A stretch of DNA of 64,000 nt from Notamacropus eugenii (lineage: Eukaryota > Chordata > Mammalia > Diprotodontia > Macropodidae), in the NCBI RefSeq assembly GCF_028372415.1, contig NC_092875.1:34242817-34306816 (forward strand). Direction: 5' to 3'. Positions 43,926-55,944 of the stretch are shown in pieces. Numbering within the stretch: the stretch's first letter is position 1; every line of letters starts with the position of its first letter. The position numbers and the translations under genes were made by a program. The notes under the pieces are model-generated. The model did no database searches, was not told where the DNA came from, and was given only the letters and a program-made list of their open reading frames with translations.

Positions 43926-44354
43926 CCTCCATTGGCAGCCTCAGGAAGGGTGGTTTTTTTCATTATCGTGTATATATTGTAGTACAAGGAGTAGAAGATT
44001 TCCCAATAAGTCAATAGGGAGTAACATCACCTCCCAATAAGAAGGTTAATGCTCCTGTGTATAGGAGGAACCTTGCCCCTCTCTTGGGCTCTAGCCCCAC
44101 AATACTTTTTGAGTTCACATGGATTTTATTTCACTCAAGAAAACCTAGCACCAGCTCCCAAGGTAGGGATGGGGATGGGGCTGATAGGGCCATGTCCAAC
44201 ATAGATTATGTCTACTCAAATAAGGGTCTGGAAGGATTTAAGGGACCTTTTCTTGACATAAACCATGAAAAAAAAGAACCTGTTTTAGTCCCCTACATTA
44301 TTCTCTTTTATTATTCTTGTGCCTTTGGGGATATTTGGTCAAATATGGTCTTAT

Positions 44355-44475
44355 CAGGGCTGTAGCATGATCAAATGGATAGAGAGCTTACCATGAAGAG
44401 CTGGGATCACAGTCTCCTGACTTAGACTTGCTGTATGACCCTGAGAACGTCACTTACTTCTCAGTGCCTCTAAGA
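44355..44475 (+). repeat. MIR/CORE-SINE fragment
   Basis: 'tgatcaaatggatagagagc' (SINE head-like), then 'gctgtatgaccctgagaacg' and 'tcacttacttctcagtgcct'. Strongly diverged. Confidence 0.45.
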
Positions 44476-44799
44476 GAACTCTCCACGACTTAAACTCAAA
44501 GAAGGGTGGCTTAATCTGTGATAATGCAGAGAATTCCTATAGGCATTGTCCCTCACTGATAAAGTGACCTCCTTTCTCACCCATCAAAATAAAATAAAGG
44601 TCTCTTTTAGCCTGTATTTTGATTTTTTTTTTTAATTCTCTTAGTGGACCAGCAGGACTACAGTGATTTTGTAAAGAGGCAAATTCACTCTGCTACACTC
44701 AGTGCTACTTTAAAAAATCAGAACACCTCCCGATAAGCAGTCCCCTTTTTACCAATCATTATCACCTTCTGCCTCAATAGACCATTTTTATACTGACGT

Positions 44800-45235
44800 T
44801 CCATGGGATCTCAAAGTCAACATTCCAGAAACTGAGCTCTCTTTTCATCCAGACATCCCTGTTTCTGCCTCAAGCAGCACCATCCTGCCAGTCACCCTGG
44901 TTCTCAATGTCTATGTTAACCCCAGCTCCTCAGTCTTCCTCACCTCCAACAATGGATAAGTTGTAAGATCTTGATTTCACTTTACTTGATGTTCTCTCAC
45001 ACTTGGTGATCCCCAGCTGTCTTCTCACATACCCAGTGTCTTAGTTCAAACCTACATCGCCACTCACCTTGACTATTGCAATAGCCTCCCTGTCTCAAAT
45101 CTCTCGCTCCTTCAATCCACTTCACACAGCTATCAAAGCAATTTTCTTAAAGTACAGGTCTGATCTTGTCATTCCACTATTTAATAAACTCCAATGGCTC
45201 CCTATTGATTCAGGAAAGCAATCACAGATCTGTTC
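44800..45235 (+). repeat. L2 LINE ORF2 C-terminal fragment
   Basis: The translation contains AIKAIFLKYRSDLVIPLFNK and LQWLPI, a hallmark of the L2/CR1 ORF2 C-terminus. The DNA 'cttgactattgcaatagcct' encodes the LDYCNSL-like box just before it. Confidence 0.7.
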
Positions 45236-45242
45236 TCTATCT

Positions 45243-45365
45243 ATGCATAAATATGTATGTGTGTATACATATGCGTATATATGCGTTCGTACACGTGTGT
45301 ATACATGTGTGCACGTGTATGTGCATGCGTGTGTATGTGTGTGCGTATAGATACATATATGTTTG
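45243..45365. repeat. TG/TA/CG-rich microsatellite
   Basis: Degenerate alternating purine-pyrimidine repeat directly after the L2 fragment. Several open frames on both strands are artefacts of it. Confidence 0.8.
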
Positions 45366-45571
45366 TTTGTTTATTGGCGGGTGGCCTCCCACTGCCCACC
45401 TTCTCCCCAACTTCCATGCACACATACATGCAGACTGTCCTCTCTCTGAATTTGCTCACCGAACCCACACACATGCCTTCCTGTAACTACCCTCAAAGTT
45501 CTAAAGGTACTCTTGAGGGGATGAAAGACTACTTCCCTACTAACACTGAAGTTCCCAAGCCAATTCAATTA

Positions 45572-45975
45572 CTGTATTTCTCCGCACAGTCATCACCACT
45601 GCATAATCATTGCACCCTGTTTTTTCAGTCCCAAAATTGGTCGATAATCTTTCAACATGTAATTGCCATATGACCACATTCTGTTGGTCATATCACTTAA
45701 AAGGTAAACAGCGGCGGTGTACTCACCAGTCGCATGTGGATACACATTTATCTCTTGCTCATCGTGAGCCTAGAATTCTCAGCACATGCACATTGTCACT
45801 ATTCAATTTTAATATGCATATTCTCGCATATTCCATGCATCCTAATCTTGCACCAAAGGCAATTCAGTAATAAATGATTTTTAAGTAATACCAGCACAAA
45901 TTTTTAACACCCTTTTGTGCAAGAAACTTGGCATAAAGTCTGCAATGATTATGCAGTGATATATGGTCATTTTTA
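45572..45975. mobile_element. Palindromic MITE-like DNA-transposon remnant
   Basis: cactgcataatcattgca near the left end (about 45597-45615) recurs inverted near the right end (tgcaatgattatgcagtg, about 45942-45959). The outer ends (tactgtatttctccgcac on the left, gatatatggtca on the right) also look related when reversed. No transposase frame is present. The architecture is that of a non-autonomous terminal-inverted-repeat element. The superfamily is uncertain, and no target duplication was seen. Confidence 0.5.
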
Positions 45976-46254
45976 ACAAAAGCAAAACAAAATTGATTAA
46001 TTTCATAACATTCTACCCAAAAACCTGGGGCGCCCTCTCCCACCAACGCACACAGCATCAATGGGGAAAAGTGAGCACAAATTTTAAATATCATCACGGG
46101 GAGGCCCAAGAGTAGGGAAAACATACAATAGGGCAACTCACAATTCTGGAACTTTGGACTTCAGTGTCCTTTCGTTTCCTTGGGGTTGAGCCTCCCATTG
46201 ATGGTCATGGCATTGGTGTTGAACAATTCCATTTAGCAGCCCTATTATTAAGCT

Positions 46255-47620
46255 GAGCTGTTCCATGACTGTGCTGTGCTGGTCTGCTCCCAACTAATGG
46301 GCATCCCTGCAATTTTCAGTTCTTTGCCACCACAAAGAGAGCTACTATAAATATCTTAAAACATATAGATTCTTTTTCTTGTTCCCTAGTCATCTTGGGG
46401 AACAGACCTAGTAGTGGTATTGTTGGGTCAAAGGGTATAGGCAATTTAATAACTCTTTGCTGACCAAGGAAAGTATTTTTGCTTTTCCAGATTTGGAGAG
46501 CAATCTTTTTTGCTCTCCAAAATGGTTGGGTCAGTTCACAACTCCACCAACAGTGATTTGGTGTACCAATTTTTCCACATGCCTTCCAACATTTGCAGCC
46601 TTCTTCAATTGTTTTAGTCAGTCTAATAGGTGTAAAATGATTATCTCAGGGTTGTTTCAATCTGCATTACTCTTTTCAATAATGATTTAAAGCATTTTCC
46701 ATATGACTATAATTTGTTTTTCTTCATTGGAAAATTGCCTGTTCATATCCTTTGATCATTTGTCAATTGGGGGATGACTCATATTCTTATAGATTTGGCA
46801 AAATTCTTTATATTTTTGAGATATGAGGCCTTTATCTGAGAAACTGTCTATAATATTTTCCCCATGCTTTCTGCTTTCCTTTTTATCTTGGCTACAGTTG
46901 TTTTATTTGTACAAAACCTTTTTAATTTAATATAATCAGAATTATGAGTTTTATACTTACTCTGTTCTCTATCTCATTTATTCATTAGTTGCTTGCCTAT
47001 TCATAAATCTGATAGGTAATATGTTCCATAGTCTTCAGATTCTCTTATCTAGGTCATGTATTCATATTGACCATATCTTGGTAAATGGTGTAACATACTG
47101 GTCTGTGCTCAATTTCTGCCAGACTGCTTCTAGCTTTCCCAACAATTTTTACCAAATAACAAATTCTTATCCTCAAAACTTAAGTCTTTACACTCGTCAA
47201 ACACAAGGTTATTATAGTAATTTGCTGTGGTAAATTGTATGTCTACTCTGTTCCACTGATCTACCTTTCCATTTCTTAGCCATTACCAGATACTTTTGAT
47301 GATTAATGCCTTATGATAGAGTTTAAGATCTGGCACTGTTAAACCTCCTTCTTTAACATTTTTTATTAGTCCCTTTGATAATCTTAACCTTTTATTCTTC
47401 TAAATAAATTTTGGCATTTCTTTGAATTCAGTAAAATAACTTTTGGCTAAATTAATTTTGTCATTTTTTTCAAACTCAGTAAAATAACTTTTGGCTAATT
47501 TAATTGAAATGGCATTGAATATATAAACAAATTTAGGCAAAATTGTCACTTTTATTACATTGTTCCTGCCTACTCATGAACAATTAATATGTCCTTCTGT
47601 CTTCCATTTCTTCTTTTACC
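46255..47620 (-). mobile_element. L1 LINE ORF2 C-terminus and long 3' UTR remnant
   Basis: In reverse, the start carries ORF2 C-terminal sequence comparable to 28050-28330 (caactccaccaacagtgatt; gggtcaaagggtatag). It then shows marsupial-type L1 downstream sequence (gatctggcactgttaaacct; ttttgatgattaatgcctta). Strongly diverged. Confidence 0.6.
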
Positions 47621-47949
47621 CTCACCAAATCTGGTCCTCCTCCTTACATGTGGGTGCTCTGGTTATAGGAATATAACTTTTGGTCACTTACGTTTTATAA
47701 CACATTTTAGGGCTTGGGGCCTAGATTTTTAAATTTTTAAATTTATTTTTTTCTTTTTCAAAAAGTTGGAACAAAATACTTTTTGTCTTGAAGTTTTCAT
47801 TTATGGTTTCTTGAAATATAGCTCTGATAAAACAGGCTTTAAAAAGGCCATTGTGTTCCATTTTGTTCTCTTTGAGAACAAAGGACAAACAATAAACAAC
47901 ATTTTTAGTATTTATATGGAACTTTCAACTGTTCAAAGCATTGTACAAA

Positions 47950-48130
47950 CATGGTGGTTAGGAAGGCTTAGATTCAAATTCTACCTCTGATACCTCTTAC
48001 CTGTGAGACTGTGGGCAAGTCGTGGCATCTACTGCATGCTCAGTTTCCTCATCTGTAAAATGGGGGGGTTAATAATACTTATAATACTTTGCTCACAGGG
48101 CAGTTGCAATAATGAAATAAAATAATGTAT
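47950..48130 (+). repeat. CORE-SINE/MIR-type SINE
   Basis: 'tagattcaaattctacctct', 'gtgagactgtgggcaagtcg', 'ctgtaaaatgggggggttaa' and 'gggcagttgcaataatgaaa' in forward MIR order. Confidence 0.65.
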
Positions 48131-48132
48131 AT

Positions 48133-48200
48133 AATTCAACAAGTATTTATTGAGTGCCTACTGCGTACCCTCTGTTCTAGATTTCAGGGACAAAAAGACA
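48133..48200 (-). repeat. L2 3' terminus fragment
   Basis: 'attcaacaagtatttattga' and 'gtgcctactgcgtaccctct' are the reverse of the L2 3' end. Confidence 0.5.
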
Positions 48201-48537
48201 AAAATGAAAAATAGTCCATAACATCAAAGAGTTTTATATTTTACTGAGGAGAAGACATGTATATAATGTGCTTTGCAAACCTTGAAACTAAAGTGACTTG
48301 TGGTCCAGGACTCCCCAAGACTCTGGGCTCACATGGACTACATCCAAATTCAGAGTCTGACCCTAACATTTCCCTCTGGCTCATTACATTCATGCCTGGA
48401 GTTTACTCCAAAAAAAAATCCAACTTGTTAATGTTAATGATCTGAAATGCTGCGTTAGTTTTCTGAGACCCTCTTATGATTCAATTATTTAAGTAGATCC
48501 ACAATCATATTGTTTTAGGATTTCCCTCATCATAATT

Positions 48538-49311
48538 TCATGCAGGTTCCCATCCTGTAGATGAAACTCCTATCCATGCCCACCAATAAAGGTACCACAG
48601 AGGACCCATCCAATATCTGGTGGCCTTCCTCAATTTTTTCCATATCACAAGAGTATCAATGAACCCTTGGACTGTCCATCTGTCACCTCTGTCCATCACT
48701 CTTTGGCAAACCCTTTGGCTGGCACAGCCTAAGAAATCCCAGCCCCCTCTTCTAACTAGGAAGGTGACGTTCAAAAGAAACAGTGTTGGAAACTTCCTAT
48801 CCAACTCCCATGTTCAAAATGATTCAGCCATATGCTTCTACAAAGTCACTGTTACTAATTTACAAGTTAGGGCAGCCCCATGAACCATCCATGTCTGCAA
48901 TTTCAGGAATTCTCTAGAAGAAATGGAAAAGGACAAAGGAGGAAGTGTCAGATCCTTTGAAGAAAATTTCCTTTTGTAGAATAACACATAGGGTAGATCC
49001 TTCCAACATAATCCATCCTTCCAAGAATCTAAGCTAACTAATTCATCTGGGTAGAGCCAACACCACTGAAACTCAAGATTCAGGAAGTACAAAGGGATGG
49101 TTCTAAACCAATCAATTAATCTTGAGAGCATCCCCAGTCTCTGAGACTCACTTAGCTGTTTTATCCTCTTAACAAGATGCCAAAGGGCATGTCTGGGTGG
49201 TCCATCAAAAATTCCAAATAAAAGTTTACTATAATCTATGCTTGTTAAACTCTGGACCCAACTCAACGTCCATCTGGCCCATCTGACCCTAATATACATA
49301 ATGATGGACAA
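48538..49311 (-). other. Unrecognised open-frame region
   Basis: Two adjacent minus-strand open frames of 157 and 88 codons (48838-49311 and 48538-48804) are rich in Trp and hydrophobic residues (for example LIDWFRTIPLYFLNLEFQWC). I do not recognise a family. No signal for a host gene (splice sites, polyadenylation signal) was established. They could be remnants of an old element. Confidence 0.25.
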
Positions 49312-49404
49312 ACTCTACCTAAATTCATGGTGTAAACTAGACAAAAGACAGTTTTCATTTACAAACACTGTCAGATGTAGAAGATCAGGCCAAACTCTTT
49401 TGAG

Positions 49405-51340
49405 TGAATGATATTATTTGTCCTTTGTTTTCAAAGAAAACCAAAAACATCAGGGGGTGATGGCTTGTGCATGAATTGGATTTAAGTGAGGCAGAGTTGC
49501 AGAATATCATCAACCTCACTCTGTCTTCCTGAGTCTTCAAAGTCCAGTGACAAAACAAAAGTCAAAATGACTGGTGATGACCCAAGATGCATTGGATGAC
49601 CTCTACTTCTTTAATGCCTGATCAAGCTCTAAGTACTCCACAGTGCCTGCATCAGCTGCTTCATAGGCACTGGAACCCCCTGAACTCACTGACATGTTCT
49701 GTAGGTTACCCTCAACCTGCTTTGACCCATGTGTCAAGATGGTTTACCAGGGTATGGCTGCTGGATATGCTACATAGCTTCTTGGAGTCAGAGGTGAGAG
49801 TTGGGTGAATCAGGTGGATACCAAAGGTGAATGAGCAGCCCTGAAAAGGGCTCAGCAAGCCCTCACACCAGAGATGCTGGTCCTCCTGAACACCTCACAC
49901 ACTCCTGAGTGAATATAGATCTCTTCCAGAAGGCTCAACAATGTTCTCGGACTTGTAATCAGCCACCTTGTTATTTGCAAAAGAGACTATCTAGCAGACT
50001 GCATCATCCATAGGGAATCTCTCTTTAACTTTGCTCTGCTGGATGTCCTCCATTAAAATAACAGATGCCTTTGGCGAACATATGCCTTATGCCTCACCTG
50101 ATATTAGTAAACAGAGGATCATGGAATGAGATTATTTCCATCGCTATATCTTTTAAGGAATTTTGAATGCTTTTAACATATGGGTAGGTAACTTCTTGTT
50201 AAAAGAGGGCCCATAAGGCCTTCTTCCAAATCAAATATTATTTTGTAATCAGCAAACAATAAGCACAATGAAACCTTGTATTCTCTACACTCATCAGTCA
50301 ACTGTGAATTAGTAAAACATAGTCCATTGTTGAAGGACACTTTCAAAAATCTGCTTATTTCTAAAAACACCCTTACTGAGGATCCTGCTTCATGACAGAC
50401 AACTTGCATTAAAATTTTATATAAAAGGAAGTGTATGAACATAATTTGGTAGTTACTGTTTTCTCAGTTACTTTATCAGCGTTAGAAAGGCTTGCCTAAT
50501 TTTCATGCCTTTGGTAATGTTCAGATACCATGTACATTGATCACTCAGAGCTTTCACAATTTTATCACTTTCTCTATAGATCTCTTCTACATACCCTTAG
50601 TCTAATCCAGTCTAATCTACTTCTTCTAAAAACACATTTGGGACTGTAAGGATAGGATCTAAGTGTGGTGGTTCCACTGTTCTTCATGAAAAAGAATGTG
50701 ATAACAATTTTTACATGTTTTTTTTTCCTTCAATTTTCCTTCTGAGGTGTTCTCCTTCCATTTTTATCCCTAAATGGCCTTGGGATGATTTTGCCTATTT
50801 GGATCTCTTGAGGTTTTCTTTAAATTGGTTTTACCCTTCACTGATTCTCTGCTCCATGAAAGGATACTGCTCATAATTTTCCATCATCTTTCTTTGTAAG
50901 ATTTTACAAATGAATTTATATTTTGCCCTGGTCTTGCCCCTGACCACCATTTCTTTCAGTTTGGCAGTGAGATGGTTGCTAACTGGGCTCCATGTTGTGG
51001 CAATCCATTTACACTAGCTAATCTTCTTCATGAAATTAATATAATTGGTATTGATGTCATTTCCATTGGCCATTTCCCAGTTTGGGTTTTCAATTTCTTT
51101 GAATAGTTCAGGATTGATTTGTTTCAATTTTCTGCCATTTCTTTTTCTCATTATTATGCTTTCTTTTTTCTAGTCACTAATTCTGATTATAGGTCTGGCA
51201 AATTGACTAGAAACAGATAACTAGTACAGAGATAATTCCACATCAATATCAGGTTTTTTCTTGTCCGTTAAAATGTAACATATTTCATTTTTTTGCAATG
51301 CTGTTTGGTATATAGTATGTCCAGCACTTAACAACTTTCC
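49405..51340 (-). mobile_element. RTE-clade LINE remnant (RT part and 3' end)
   Basis: The right part, on the minus strand, contains a degraded reverse-transcriptase motif A (CLLFADYKIIFDLEEG, at about 50220-50270). The left part (49405-49930) is the same 3' region found at 56098-56640 ('ggatttaagtgaggcagagt' and 'gctctaagtactccacagtg' in both). It ends at the left in the RTE tail. The frame is lost throughout. The right boundary is uncertain. Confidence 0.5.
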
Positions 51341-51539
51341 ATATTTTACCCGGTTAGTGCTTGCAAAAGAGACTTGGTCTGAATGCGGCTTAAAAAAAAA
51401 TCTTTGGAGGAAATCCTGAAATAACTGAAAAACAGCAAATAAAAAGTGAACAAATAGAAAACAAATTTGACGGAATAACAGACAAAAAGATAAGGGAGTT
51501 TGGGTAGAAGTGCAAGCTCAGAAGATAAGCTGGAAAAAC

Positions 51540-51610
51540 ATTGCCAAGCAATCAATAAGTATTTATGAAGTGCCAAACCTAAACTAGGCACAGATATAAA
51601 TATGAAGAAT
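51540..51610 (-). repeat. L2 3' terminus fragment
   Basis: 'aatcaataagtatttatgaa' with 'aaactaggcaca' resembles the reversed L2 3' end. Weak. Confidence 0.35.
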
Positions 51611-51689
51611 TAAGTAAATCTCACTTCTCAAGAGGCTTATATCTCCAAGCAATAGAGGGAAAAATTAAGGATTTAGAGGATTCGTGAAT

Positions 51690-51900
51690 TAGTCATCATG
51701 GTGACTTTGGAAGAGCATTGGACTAAGAGTCACAGGATAGTCTCCACTGACCTTCAGCTCCATCATTTAATAGCCATGTGACCTTAGGCAAGTCATTTTA
51801 CCTCTCATTGCCTCAGTTTCTTTATCTGTAAAATGAACAGATTCAACCACATGATGTTTTTTATAGTTTCTCCAGCCATAAATCCTATTATCTTAAGACT
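51690..51900 (+). repeat. MIR/CORE-SINE
   Basis: 'atagccatgtgaccttaggc', 'aagtcattttacctctcatt' and 'atctgtaaaatgaacagatt' in forward order. Confidence 0.65.
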
Positions 51901-52029
51901 TCAAAATTATTTTGTGAATGAAGGGAAATATAGGAAGAAACCAAGACAATCTTTAAAAAAAATAAAGTATTTTTAATCATCATTTTTCCTTTCTGAACAC
52001 ATTGGAAAAGAATGAAGATAGTCTATTTC

Positions 52030-52270
52030 AAGACTTACAGCATTCATCCTTTGAAAAAAAGGGGTCATTGATGCCCTTTGCTTTTTTATCCCATTTATTT
52101 CATGAAATGTCTCACTCCTATATAGAACGTTTCCTTGTAAGAAAGAAAGATCCCCAGACTCTACGGAAAGAAGCAAGGGAGTTTGTTTTATGATCTGCCT
52201 TCAGACCAAGGTTGTTTGTTGTAAATTATCTGAATTTAGCTTCTATTCCCTTTACCTTAGTCAATGTGTT
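52030..52270 (+). repeat. Left arm of an inverted repeat pair
   Basis: About 240 bp that matches the reverse complement of 53980-54220 at roughly 80% by eye. Shared blocks include tttccttgtaagaaagaaa, cctcactcctata-like sequence, and tccctttaccttagtcaatg (exact in both). Both arms carry a similar short frame: FLVRKKDPQTLRKEA here, FLVRKKNPQTLWKRR in the other. The family is unknown. Confidence 0.7.
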
Positions 52271-52454
52271 TTTAAAACTTCCCAGAGTTTTCAGAAACAA
52301 AGGACCTTCTGGAAACTGAAAGAATCCACAGAACTTTCAAAATGAAGAATGTGAAAATCACATGTGTGAATTTCAATTCATGTGAAATGTGAATTTCACC
52401 TCATCCAAATAGATCACTGAGTATCAGAACTGTAGCAATGACGAAAAAACAAAC

Positions 52455-52570
52455 AAACTGACTTCTAAGAAGATGGCAGAGTGAAAGGTCCAAAAGCAAA
52501 CAGGATTTTTAACTGAGCCCCCACAAAAACCAACAGAAAGAATTCCTATTCATACATTAAAAAAAAAAAT
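52455..52570 (+). repeat. Possible L1 5' UTR fragment
   Basis: 'aagaagatggcagagtgaaa' resembles the L1 starts at 4091 and 7303, and an A-run follows at about 52558. Only a short piece is recognisable. Confidence 0.35.
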
Positions 52571-52614
52571 CAATCAATTAATTAATCAATTTTAAAAAAT
52601 TCCTATTCATATGC

Positions 52615-52640
52615 CACCACCACCACCACCACCACACATA
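52615..52640. repeat. (CCA)n microsatellite
   Basis: A short CCA trinucleotide run followed by CA-rich sequence. Confidence 0.8.
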
Positions 52641-53136
52641 CACACACAAAGAAACTCCCTTAATAAAATTGTTTTTCAAGAAAGGAACAAAGAAATGAGA
52701 AAACAAAAGAAATGGAAATAAAAAGGAGTCGAAGAAAGGTAATCATTTAACACCAGCTATGACCCTAGAAATAGAGTCAGAGACACAAGAATGTGGATAA
52801 TCAATACATTGCAAGGAAATGAAGGAAGAAATAAAATTAGTAAAGAAGGAACAAGAAAAAAATCACAACAAAATTCAACAACTGGGAAATATCAGCGGAA
52901 AATCGAGCAATCCCATAAGCACCTATGGCCTGCACTATGTATGTTAGGTGTCAAGGATACAAAGACATGTAAACAAAACCAGCAATCTGCTGAAGGAGCT
53001 TGTGTTTTATAGGGAAACAACATGTACACATATACAAAGTAAATGCAAGATAATATTGGTAAATATAAAATGACACTCATTAACGTTGAATTGATTTCCT
53101 GGAAATCAGAATAGCAAGAAAAATGGAAGGAGTAAT

Positions 53137-53392
53137 TTGTTGTTGATTGAGTAGTTTTTCAGTCATGTCCAATTCTTTGTGATCCTTTTTGGGGTTTTCT
53201 TGGCAGAGAAATACTACAGTTGTTTGCCATTTTATTCTCCAATTATTTTACAGATTAGGAAACTGAGACAAACACAAGGGTGAAGTGACTTGCCCAAGGT
53301 CACATAGCTAGGAAAAGACTAGATTTGAACTAAGGAAGATGAGTCTTCCTGACTCCAGGGTTGGTGCTCTATGCGTTATAGCAACGCCCAAC
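53137..53392 (-). repeat. BovB-tailed marsupial SINE (Mar1-like)
   Basis: In reverse: tail 'ttgttgttgattgagtagtt', middle 'attttacagattaggaaact', box 'ttgcccaaggtcacatagct' and a degraded head near 53390. It lies between the two inverted arms. Confidence 0.75.
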
Positions 53393-53711
53393 CAGGTTTC
53401 TTGCCAAGACAGCAGGGAGATATAGAGGAAGGCAGACTGCTCAGCTACCAAAGACCCACTCCAGCAAAACCCAGAACTAATAATGAAAAAGAAATCCAAG
53501 GGAAAACTACAGAAAACAACTTCTTCCAGTCTAGAATTGCACAAAATGTTGACCAGGAAGTTCCCACTCTCCCCATTTCCAGTTCTCTTGTATATGTGTC
53601 CCAGATTTAGCCAAATCTCACCAGTGTCTGGCAGACAGCAGGCACTCCATAAATTCTAGCAGATAACTGAAGAAGTGACAAATTTGAGGAAGATAGAGAA
53701 ACAGAGAAAAA

Positions 53712-53933
53712 CATGCGAACTGGTGGGTTATTTTCTTTTGGTCTATATCTTGTTATGCAATATGACTAATATAGACACATGTTTTGTACCATTGCACACG
53801 TATAACCTGTAAAATTGCTTTCCATTTCAAGGAGGGAGGGAGAAAATTTGGAACGCAAATTTTTTTTAAATGAATGTTAAAAATTGTCTTTACATTAGTT
53901 GGAAAAATTAAATATTATTTAAAAGAGAAAAAG
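53712..53933 (+). mobile_element. L1 LINE 3' end, 5'-truncated
   Basis: L1 3' UTR sequence (tgcaatatgactaatataga to ggagggagggagaaaatttg) ending A-rich, flanked by direct repeats agagaaaaa at 53703-53711 and 53934-53942. Confidence 0.7.
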
Positions 53934-53979
53934 AAAACCATGAACTGAAGTAAAGTGAGCAAGGCAGAAAACAACATAC

Positions 53980-54220
53980 ACATTGACTAAGGTAAAGGGA
54001 ACAGAAACTGAATTCAGATGAACTGCAATGAATAACCTTGGTCTTAAGGCAGATGATAAGACAAACCTCCTTCCTTCTTTTCCATAGAGTCTGAGGGTTT
54101 TTCTTTCTTACAAGGAAAATTTCTCTATAGGAGTGAGGCATCTCAGGAAACAAATGGGATGAAAAAACAAAGGGAATCAATGACACTTTTCTTTTCAAAG
54201 AAAGAATCTATAAATCACAA
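53980..54220 (-). repeat. Right arm of an inverted repeat pair
   Basis: Reverse-complement partner of 52030-52270, separated from it by about 1.7 kb that contains a SINE and an L1 3' end. The arms are diverged enough to predate those insertions. Confidence 0.7.
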
Positions 54221-54664
54221 ACTATCATAGAATAATGGCTTTTATACAAACCTGAGTTATTCCTGATTTCTCAGAATAGCTTGGATTCTCAGCCATAATG
54301 CTACATTGACCACATGGTTCGACATTTTATCATTCTCCATTTTTTTCATGACCTGGCTTCATCTCTCAGTTTCTTCCTCAGGTCATCACTTTAGATATTT
54401 CTTTGAGAACTGCGCTAGAGTTCTCATAAAAGGGAAAGAGCTGGGGAATGTGCTTCAGAGAATCACCTAAGAGTAACAAGCCTGCATTGATTGCTACTTC
54501 CTATGCCCTGCCTCAGTGGAGTGTCATGTTTTTAGCTTCATACAGAATAGACCTTATTCATCCAGGAGTCAATTCCTGAAGGAGTATGCATTGGTCACTC
54601 TGTCAACCCTATATGAAAATCAATCCAGATTTCCTACCACAGATTCTACTCAGTTCACAGACCT

Positions 54665-54860
54665 TGGAGAAGTCATGGAGAAGATGGAGTGTCATCTAGT
54701 CCAACCCCTTCGCCTTCTAGATGGAGAAACTGAGGCCAGAGCGAGATTGAGTGACAAAGTCCATGTAAGTAGAGAGTAGCATCTGAAGGATCTGATCCTG
54801 GGTCCTCTGACTCCATATTGGGTGCCCTTGCACTGTACCACATTGCTTCTGGTGGCATGT
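54665..54860 (-). repeat. MIR-type SINE
   Basis: 'tagtccaaccccttcgcctt', 'gatggagaaactgaggccag' and 'gatcctgggtcctctgactc' in reversed MIR order. Confidence 0.65.
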
Positions 54861-55380
54861 GGTTTTAGACCAAGGGTGACTTGATCCCACTCTTAGGCCG
54901 GATTATGGCCTATACCAGCTGTCTCCTCTGACCTGTCCAATGCATACTCACTCCTTCAGTAACTGGTTCCAGGATGAATAGGGTCTATTACACATGAAGC
55001 TATTAGACAATAGATACCACAACCTGATTTGACTGTCATGAAAATGAATATGAACCAAAGGGGTTTTTTGTTGCTGGGAAATAACACATAAGGAAAAGCA
55101 GAAATATGGGCCAGGAGTTAGGGAGATTTTTGATTGCTTTGTGATTTGTTTTTGTTCTTCTTCAACTCATGTACCATAGGCTTCCAAACTCCCCAGGTTA
55201 CCATAGATAATATAGATGCCAGAGGATATCATAGCTCATCATGCCCCTAAGGGACAAGCTTGAGCCTTCACTTCAGTGGCTTTTCTCAGGCACACCTGTC
55301 CCCATCCATTGATCCTCTGCCTCAACTCATTCTCTGATATTTAGGACCCTCTCACCCTATCTTCCTCTCACCGTGTCAGT
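54860..55380. other. Intergenic DNA with no recognised feature
   Basis: No repeat signature or convincing frame was recognised. Confidence 0.35.
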
Positions 55381-55880
55381 GATATTGAATCCCTGGCTGC
55401 CCAAAACAAAAACAACAAACCAAGAACCTCCCCCATCTCCTTCATTCCCATCCACCTCAACCTTATCCCTACCATGTTCCACTCCAGATCTGCCAGTTTC
55501 TTCTACTGCACCCATAATTAACAAATTTTCTCACATATAAAACATTTTCATCTCTCACTCTCATCCTTTGGCTCACTGGGACCTGGACCACCCTTGGGAA
55601 GTCACCCTTTTCAGTACTGACTGCACATCCTCTCATATCTCAACTCCTTTATCATGATGGGGGACTCAGAATGCTCACTGCTTCCCATTGTCACTTCCCA
55701 GCTCTCCCTCTACCACCATCCTTTGCACTCGTCTCCAAGATTCACTACATTAAAATTTACCACTCAATCCACCTGACAGTGAGTATTATATATTTACCCT
55801 AGAGAATTCTCCCTAGTGAGTCAGCACCTGGTTTACATTCTGTCTCTCCACCCCAACTCTTGCCTTCATACCAAGGTGAT
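55380..55880 (+). repeat. L2/L3 (CR1-clade) endonuclease-region fragment
   Basis: 'ttggctcactgggacctgga' recalls the SLTETWL box of CR1/L2 endonucleases. 'aactcctttatcatgatggg' with 'ggactcag' recalls the following FxxxGDFN box. Frames are lost. Confidence 0.4.
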
Positions 55881-55944
55881 TCAGGACGCATGTTGGTGTT
55901 CCCTTAAAGACACCAACTTTTCAATTTCTCTTCCATTAGAATTT

